From Bryobacterales bacterium (GTDB lineage Bacteria > Acidobacteriota > Terriglobia > Bryobacterales > UBA6623): a DNA stretch of 64,000 nt. Shown here in pieces: positions 60,122 to 64,000 of the stretch (the stretch's first letter is position 1; each line of letters opens with the position of its first letter). The DNA is taken from the NCBI GenBank assembly GCA_028819255.1, contig JAPPMB010000114.1, positions 150,640 through 214,639 on the forward strand. The letters are read 5' to 3'. The position numbers and the translations under genes were made by a program. The notes beneath the pieces were generated by a model. It saw nothing but the letters and a program-made list of their open reading frames with translations, had not been told where the DNA came from and ran no database searches.

Positions 60122-61458
60122 AGGGCGGTGAAGAACCGCACCGCCTCCTCCGACCCGAAGGCCTGCTGGATCCGAGCGGCCTCCTCGGTCGTGAGATCCT
60201 CCCCGAACGCCCCCTGCAGCTCGCGCAGCAGCTCGGCGGGCGACAGAAGATTGCCGCGCGCGTCCAGCGTCCGCACGTCGAGGCCCATGTCCGCGAACTT
60301 CTCCTGCGCCTGCGCGGCCGTCCTCGCCACGCCGGCCAGCGCCGTGCCGGCCTCGCCGCCGGTCATCTGCCCCTGGAGCATGCCGAGGGCGGCCAGCTGG
60401 TCCTCGAGCGCCACGCCGGACTGCGCCAGGCCCGCGCCCATCGAGCGCACGGCCTGCTGCATCTCCGATCCGGTCGTGCGGAACTGCTCGACGGACTTCG
60501 CGACCTGAGCGCCGAAGGCGGCCGCGAACTCGCGGTCCGAGGAGTCGGCGAACAGGGAGTCCTTGAACGATCCGTAGCCTGCGGCGAACATCGACGTCAT
60601 CTGCGCCGCGTCCGCCTTCGTGGCGCGCGCGGTGAGCGCCGCGATCTCCGTCACGTCGGCCACGCCCGAGGCGTCCAGCGCGGAGATGCCGCTGCGCACG
60701 TCGTAGGCCGCGGCGGCGAACGAGGCCGCGTCGATCCCGGCCACCTCGCGCGAGAGGTCGCGGCCGCGCCGCACGACCAGGTCGATCCCGGCCCGGTCCA
60801 TGTCGAGGGAGGCGAGCTCGCCCCGCGCGGCGGCGACCTCCCGGGCGGCCGCGAGCGGCGAGGCCACGAGCCCCAGCGCGCCGTGTCCGGCCTCTCGCAG
60901 GCCGCCTGCCACGAGCGCTCCGCGAGAGGCGCGCTCCATGCTCCGGTCGACCCGCTTCTGGGCCGCGGAGACGCGGTCGGCCGCCTCCGCCATGCGCTCC
61001 ATGCGGCGCGTGGCGCGGTCGATGTCGGCGGCGATCCCGCGCTGCGCCTCGCCCAGCCTGCGCGTGTCGATCCCGGCCGAGCGCAGCTCCCCGCGCAGGC
61101 CCCGCACCTCGTCGCGCTGGGCGCGGTGCGCGCGCCCGAGGCGGTCGCTCGTCCGCCGGGCCGCGTCGAACTCGCGCTGCAGCTTCTTCGCCACCGGGTC
61201 GGCGGCCTGAGCGATCTCGCGGCCCAGCGCGGCAGTCTTCCGGCGCGCCGCGTCCATCTTCTGCCCGGTCCCGCCGAGCCGGGCCTCCAGCGCGCCCAGC
61301 CGCCGGACCGCGGATCCTCGCGCGTCGAGCGCGGCCAGCTCCCGGCCGACCCCCTCGACGCGGCTCGCCAGCTTGCCGCTGGCGGAGCCGATCCTCCCGG
61401 CGATCCCGCTGAAGCGGTCCTCCGCCCGGATTTCGATCTTCGCCTTCAGGTCCGCCAT
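59767..61458 (-). CDS. tail tape measure protein, N-terminal frame (split by duplication)
   Basis: The 563-residue frame starts MADLKAKIEIRAEDRFSGIA, has long alpha-helical coiled-coil regions (KKLQREFDAARRTSDRLGRAHRAQ, AADIDRATRRMERMAEAADRV) and then a phage tape-measure core (FAAAAYDVRSGISALDASGV, SFKDSLFADSSDREFAAAF, LEDQLAALGMLQGQMTGGEAGTALAGVARTA). Tape-measure proteins set tail length and help DNA ejection. Useful sequence runs to about residue 466 (ASADALREASREG), after which the frame reads through the duplicated DNA as nonsense. The start at 61458 abuts an opposite-strand gene 14 bases away. Confidence 0.88.
   Translation of the reverse strand: MADLKAKIEIRAEDRFSGIAGRIGSASGKLASRVEGVGRELAALDARGSAVRRLGALEARLGGTGQKMDAARRKTAALGREIAQAADPVAKKLQREFDAARRTSDRLGRAHRAQRDEVRGLRGELRSAGIDTRRLGEAQRGIAADIDRATRRMERMAEAADRVSAAQKRVDRSMERASRGALVAGGLREAGHGALGLVASPLAAAREVAAARGELASLDMDRAGIDLVVRRGRDLSREVAGIDAASFAAAAYDVRSGISALDASGVADVTEIAALTARATKADAAQMTSMFAAGYGSFKDSLFADSSDREFAAAFGAQVAKSVEQFRTTGSEMQQAVRSMGAGLAQSGVALEDQLAALGMLQGQMTGGEAGTALAGVARTAAQAQEKFADMGLDVRTLDARGNLLSPAELLRELQGAFGEDLTTEEAARIQQAFGSEEAVRFFTALWGQQDAMQASADALREASREGRRRRCGSSPPCGASRMRCRPARTPCARPRGRESATSARCSAGATTTSTRACRSCSSAGTKSSCASATRWCRPSRGRSPGSRGSRTGSQDGSSASPE
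59964..60153. repeat. 95-bp exact tandem duplication
   Basis: 59964-60058 is repeated exactly at 60059-60153, and identity runs three bases further (98 bases in all). 95 is not a multiple of 3, so the copy shifts the tape-measure frame. Removing one unit restores a single 2529-base frame. Both copies are identical at base level, suggesting a recent event or an assembly artefact. Confidence 0.9.
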
Positions 61459-61472
61459 GCTACTCTGCCCGC

Positions 61473-61724
61473 GTGCGCGAAATCACTCTCTGGCGGTGGG
61501 TGTTCGGCCTCGCCCTGGCGCCGACGATCGCGTGGGGGCGGCTGTCGCGGGACCTGTACCCGGAGTCCGGCTTCCTCGACCTCGGGCTCTCCCTCATCCC
61601 CGCGTACATCGTCAGCCTTCTCGTCGTTGCGCTCCTCGCGGGCGTCGCCCTGGCCGCCCATGTCCGCGTCCTGGAGGCATGGGACTTCCTGCGGGATCTG
61701 CTGGGGTTTCGCCGAGAGGCCTGA
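61473..61724 (+). CDS. small membrane protein on the opposite strand within the tail operon
   Basis: The 83-residue product has two hydrophobic segments (residues ~8-22, WVFGLALAPTIAWG, and ~35-61, LGLSLIPAYIVSLLVVALLAGVALAAHV) and ends in charged residues (DFLRDLLGFRREA). It is the only gene here on the plus strand; it lies between the E' end and tape-measure start, 14 bases from the latter. Start at the GTG at 61473 has no Shine-Dalgarno, but TACTCT at 61461-61466 would put transcription start on it (leaderless). It may be a phage moron, a holin-like or exclusion protein, or a chance frame; antisense frames are unconvincing. Confidence 0.5.
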   Translation: MREITLWRWVFGLALAPTIAWGRLSRDLYPESGFLDLGLSLIPAYIVSLLVVALLAGVALAAHVRVLEAWDFLRDLLGFRREA

Positions 61725-61733
61725 CCCCGTCCG

Positions 61734-61903
61734 TCACCCGCGCAGCCTGGCGAGCGCCTTCGCGCGCCGGACCGCCTCGCGGCGGTACGCCAGGGCCTCG
61801 CGGACCGGCAGCGCGCCGCACTCCGAGGGCTGCCAGTGGAACACGGCGGCCAGGTCGGCGACGACATTGCGCAGCAGGGCCGGATCGCCGAAGGCTAGAG
61901 AAA
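61734..61903 (-). CDS. E' extension of tail assembly chaperone, reached by -1 frameshift
   Basis: The -1 frame continues beyond the E stop, reading SLAFGDPALLRNVVADLAAVFHWQPSECGALPVREALAYRREAV and ending at 61734. NVVADLAAVFHW resembles the P2 gpE' signature (a short VFHW-type motif). It has no start codon of its own near the 5' end, so it is made only as an E-E' fusion of about 153 residues, as in P2 and similar phages. The slip site is at 61901-61907. Confidence 0.8.
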
Positions 61904-62194
61904 AGGGGCCAGCGTGTCGCTGATCCGCTTGAAGTCGCGCGTCGCGAGCTTCTGCGCCTCGTCCTCGGTAATGTCCGAGACGCAGCACAGCAGCCGCACG
62001 GTGGAGTCGATCGAGTCCTTCGCCGTGCGAGCGGTCTTGAGGTCGGCGACGGTGGGCTCGGTCAGCTCGATCTCGGTGCGCTCGACGCCGCCGATCTTCG
62101 CCGGCGTCAGGAACGGATAGACGATGGGGAACTCCGCCTTCTCGATCAGGATCGCTCGAGTCTTCTCGTGGCGGGGCAGGTCTTCGTACAGCAT
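61895..62194 (-). CDS. phage tail assembly chaperone gpE (P2-like)
   Basis: The 99-residue protein begins MLYEDLPRHEKTRAILIEKAEFPIV, followed by a strand-rich region (GVERTEIELTEPTVADLKTARTA) and LLCCVSDITEDEAQKLATRDFKRI, similar in size and pattern to P2 gpE/phage TAC proteins that coat the tape measure during tail assembly. It ends DTLAPFL at 61895. The C CCT TTT heptamer at its end allows a -1 shift into E'. It follows FII by 38 bases, the order of P2 (FI, FII, E, T). Confidence 0.8.
   Translation of the reverse strand: MLYEDLPRHEKTRAILIEKAEFPIVYPFLTPAKIGGVERTEIELTEPTVADLKTARTAKDSIDSTVRLLCCVSDITEDEAQKLATRDFKRISDTLAPFL
61901..61907 (-). promoter_or_regulatory. -1 ribosomal frameshift heptamer C CCT TTT
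   Basis: On the minus strand the last sense codons of E read GCC CCT TTT CTC TAG. The heptamer C CCT TTT fits X XXY YYZ: both tRNAs can re-pair in the -1 frame as CCC and TTT. It lies 3 codons before the E stop (including CTC and TAG), as expected for E/E' frameshifting. No stimulatory hairpin was checked. Confidence 0.75.
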
Positions 62195-62232
62195 GGTCGG
62201 ATCACTCCTTTCGTTTCCGGGGGCCGGGCCGG

Positions 62233-62733
62233 CTAGAGGCCCAGGGCCGTGCGCATCTCGGCGAGCTGGTCGACGCCGTCGATGACGCGGACGTAGTTGT
62301 CGATGTCGATCTCGTGCAGCACGGAGCCGCCGTGCTCGAGCTTGTAGTAGCGCAGCGACGCCGTGTACTTCGTCTCGGAGACCTCTCCGGGGGTCCAGTC
62401 GCCCGGATCCACCTCCGTCACCCTCCCGCGCATGGTCGCGACCACGGCCTTCACGGCGCCGTCGGCCTCGTCCCGGACGGCGCCGCGGAACGTCAGCGGC
62501 GTGAGGTCGCCCGTTATGCCGAACGTCTTCAGCAGTTCGGCGTCGATGCTCGACATGGACAGTCCCGCATCGAGCGGCTCCATGCCCATGTCGATCTTCA
62601 CGGGCGCGTCCATGCCGCCCGCGCGGTAGTCCTCGGTCTTGATCGTGAGCTTCGGCAATTGCAGCATCCTGATGCGGCGCGGGAATTTCCGTCCGTCCAC
62701 CTCGAGGCTGACGTTTCTGAGCAGGTTCGTCAT
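62233..62733 (-). CDS. phage major tail tube protein FII (P2-like)
   Basis: The 166-residue protein has the P2 FII pattern: LLRNVSLEVDGRKFPRRIRMLQLP at the start (gpFII-type MTNLLRN opening), KIDMGMEPLDAGLSMSSID near residue 50, TFRGAVRDEADGAVKAVVATMRGRV near 85, and an SLRYYKLEHGGSVLHEIDIDNYV end. It forms the inner tube of the contractile tail. It lies 34 bases downstream of the sheath gene and before E. Confidence 0.88.
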   Translation of the reverse strand: MTNLLRNVSLEVDGRKFPRRIRMLQLPKLTIKTEDYRAGGMDAPVKIDMGMEPLDAGLSMSSIDAELLKTFGITGDLTPLTFRGAVRDEADGAVKAVVATMRGRVTEVDPGDWTPGEVSETKYTASLRYYKLEHGGSVLHEIDIDNYVRVIDGVDQLAEMRTALGL

Positions 62734-62767
62734 GGGTCGGATTCCTCCTGTGCGGTCTGGCTAGAAG

Positions 62768-63916
62768 CTAGAAAATGGTCTCCACGTAGTCGTCGACCAG
62801 GCTCGAGCGGAAGGTGATCCGCTCGGCAGGGCTGGCCGGCGTGAAGTCGAAGTCCAGGAACAGCCTGCCGGCCGACACCTCGGAGTTCGGGTTGAGGTCC
62901 GGGTCGGCCCAGCAGCGCCCGCCCAGGATCGCGCCCCGGGACCGCAGGCCGCGCAGGTAGGCGTTGACGCTCTCGACCACGTCGGCGACGTAGGTCTTCG
63001 TGATGTTGCGGTCGACCGCCCACAGGTGGGACTTGAGGATCTGCCCGTTGATGCGGTCCGCGATGCGGACCACGCTCAGGAAGGCCCACTTGGGGTCCGC
63101 GCTGCAGGTGCGGTTGCCCCACAGACGCCAGCCGTTCGCGCGGATGATCGTGGCCACCTCGGAGGCGTTGAGCAGGTTGGCCTCCGAGGCCGTGTCGCCG
63201 AGGCCGAAGCTGACGAAGCGCGAGGTCCCGGCGATGCCGCGCAGCTCGCGGTTGGAGGGGCTGGCCCACCAGCCGACCTCGGCGTCGATGCGGGCGATGA
63301 GGCCCGCCACGTAGCCCGAGGCGGGCGCCGAGACCGTGCCGCCGTCAGCGGACAGGACCTTGACCTTGGGGTCGACGACGTAGACGCGGCGCGACGCCTG
63401 GGTGGCGCGGTAGGCCAGCGCGTCGGCCCGCGTCGTGCCCGGCGCGTCCGCGACGGCGACCGCACGGCAGCGGCCCGCGACGGCCGCGATGGCGGTCGCC
63501 ACGGGCGCCGACGCGATGGCGTTGTCGGCGCCCCGGGTGACCTTCGAGGTCCAGCCCGGGGCGATCAGCACGTCCGGGGTCCTTCCGGTCGACTCCTCGG
63601 CCTCGCACAGGAGCGGGGCGGCCGCGGCGATGTCGGCGGCGGTGACCTTCGAAAGATCGAGCCACTTGTAGGTGACCTTGGCCGCATCTTCGGCGGCGGT
63701 CGTGAACGTCGCGGCGGCGGCCACCGTCAGGGTGCCGGCCTCGGCGTCGATCTCGTAGTCGGCCTTGGCGACGGCGGTGCCGTCCTTCTGTTTGACCGAC
63801 ACCTCGCTGACGCGGGAGTGCGCGAGCCGGACGACGGTTCCGGCAGGGCCCCACGCGGTCGCCTCGTCGACGACCGCCGTCTTGTGCGTCTTCGGATCCA
63901 GGGCGCTGACGGCCCC
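62768..63916 (-). CDS. phage tail sheath protein FI, 5'-truncated at the contig end
   Basis: The C-terminal ~380 residues of a P2-type sheath: VLIAPGWTSKVTRGADNAIASAPVATAIAAVAGRCRAVAV, APASGYVAGLIARIDAEVGWWASPSNRELRGIAG (the family's P/A-S-G-Y-V-A-G-x-x-A-R region with W-x-S-P), ANGWRLWGNRTCSADPKW, NITKTYVADVVESVNAYL and the C-terminal ERITFRSSLVDDYVETIF. The frame continues upstream of the GTG at 63802, giving ALDPKTHKTAVVDEATAWGP, until it runs into the homopolymer artefact near 63917, so the N-terminal third is missing. Sheath contraction drives the tube through the target envelope. Confidence 0.9.
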   Translation of the reverse strand, partial: GAVSALDPKTHKTAVVDEATAWGPAGTVVRLAHSRVSEVSVKQKDGTAVAKADYEIDAEAGTLTVAAAATFTTAAEDAAKVTYKWLDLSKVTAADIAAAAPLLCEAEESTGRTPDVLIAPGWTSKVTRGADNAIASAPVATAIAAVAGRCRAVAVADAPGTTRADALAYRATQASRRVYVVDPKVKVLSADGGTVSAPASGYVAGLIARIDAEVGWWASPSNRELRGIAGTSRFVSFGLGDTASEANLLNASEVATIIRANGWRLWGNRTCSADPKWAFLSVVRIADRINGQILKSHLWAVDRNITKTYVADVVESVNAYLRGLRSRGAILGGRCWADPDLNPNSEVSAGRLFLDFDFTPASPAERITFRSSLVDDYVETIF

Positions 63917-64000
63917 CCCCCCGGGCGCCCCGCCCGGGGGGTGGGGGGGGGGGGGGGGGGGCGGGGGGGGGGGGGGGCCCCCCCCCCCCCCCCCCCCCCC
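63911..64000. other. G/C homopolymer artefact at contig end
   Basis: After about 63911 the sequence becomes long runs of C and G with isolated other bases, unlike any coding DNA in the window and incompatible with the sheath frame it interrupts. It looks like poly-G read ends (and their complements) incorporated into the assembly. I treat it as non-biological and cut the sheath gene at 63916. Confidence 0.85.

Overview
High-GC bacterial DNA, most likely an Acidobacteriota of the Bryobacterales/Solibacter type. The lineage signals are an exported VWA protein of the acidobacterial VWFA-related family (31192-32382), several DUF1501/DUF1549/DUF1553/DUF1080 catabolic proteins shared mainly by Acidobacteria and Planctomycetes, twin-arginine-type leaders on exported enzymes, and menaquinone synthesis by the futalosine route (mqnD). 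This assignment comes from gene content read by eye; no database was searched. The last ~90 bases are a G/C homopolymer artefact, so the right end is a contig end rather than biology.

Layout. 1-2428: an accessory-looking left end with lower GC, carrying a small orphan gene, an endonuclease/exonuclease/phosphatase-fold protein and a SprT-like zinc protease with two N-terminal SH3-like repeats. 2756-16190: a P1-family aminopeptidase divergent from a LarA-like protein, a polyprenyl diphosphate synthase, an enoyl-CoA hydratase, a DUF1553+DUF1501 pair, a membrane-anchored methyltransferase, topA, tsaB and metX. 16417-29012: transketolase, addA/addB recombination helicase-nuclease, a LolD-like ATPase, glgC, a pseudo-receiver, mqnD and a HEAT-repeat protein. 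29246-35336 (all minus): an alkylsulfatase-like MBL enzyme, a small basic protein, the VWA protein, moaC-moeA and a DUF3500 protein. 35489-46809: an exported hydrolase, a Gfo/Idh/MocA oxidoreductase, citrate synthase, an exported two-domain acetoacetate-decarboxylase-like protein, tRNA-His, an exported RraA-like protein, an OPT transporter, and a two-gene operon of an unknown protein plus a nucleotide-sugar-epimerase-like protein. 46907-54852: a cytochrome-bearing DUF1549/DUF1553 protein, a DUF1080 glycosidase-like protein, a DUF481 outer-membrane barrel and a sulfatase; together these suggest breakdown of complex, possibly sulfated, polysaccharides.

54853-57246 is a transition zone with a MNT/HEPN toxin-antitoxin pair, a coiled-coil orphan that looks 5'-truncated, and a perfect 22-bp palindrome. 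57247-63916 is a P2-like contractile-tail module on the minus strand, in the order sheath FI, tube FII, E/E' chaperone, tape measure, U, X, D. It belongs to a prophage or tailocin that continues past the contig end. It shows a -1 frameshift heptamer in E/E', a 95-bp tandem duplication that breaks the tape-measure frame, and a small membrane-protein gene on the opposite strand.

Points most worth a second look: a tRNA-His encoding A73 and G1:U72 with no templated G-1; -10 hexamers placed so close to start codons that leaderless or very short-leader mRNAs are implied; and the SprT-like protease with duplicated SH3-like modules.
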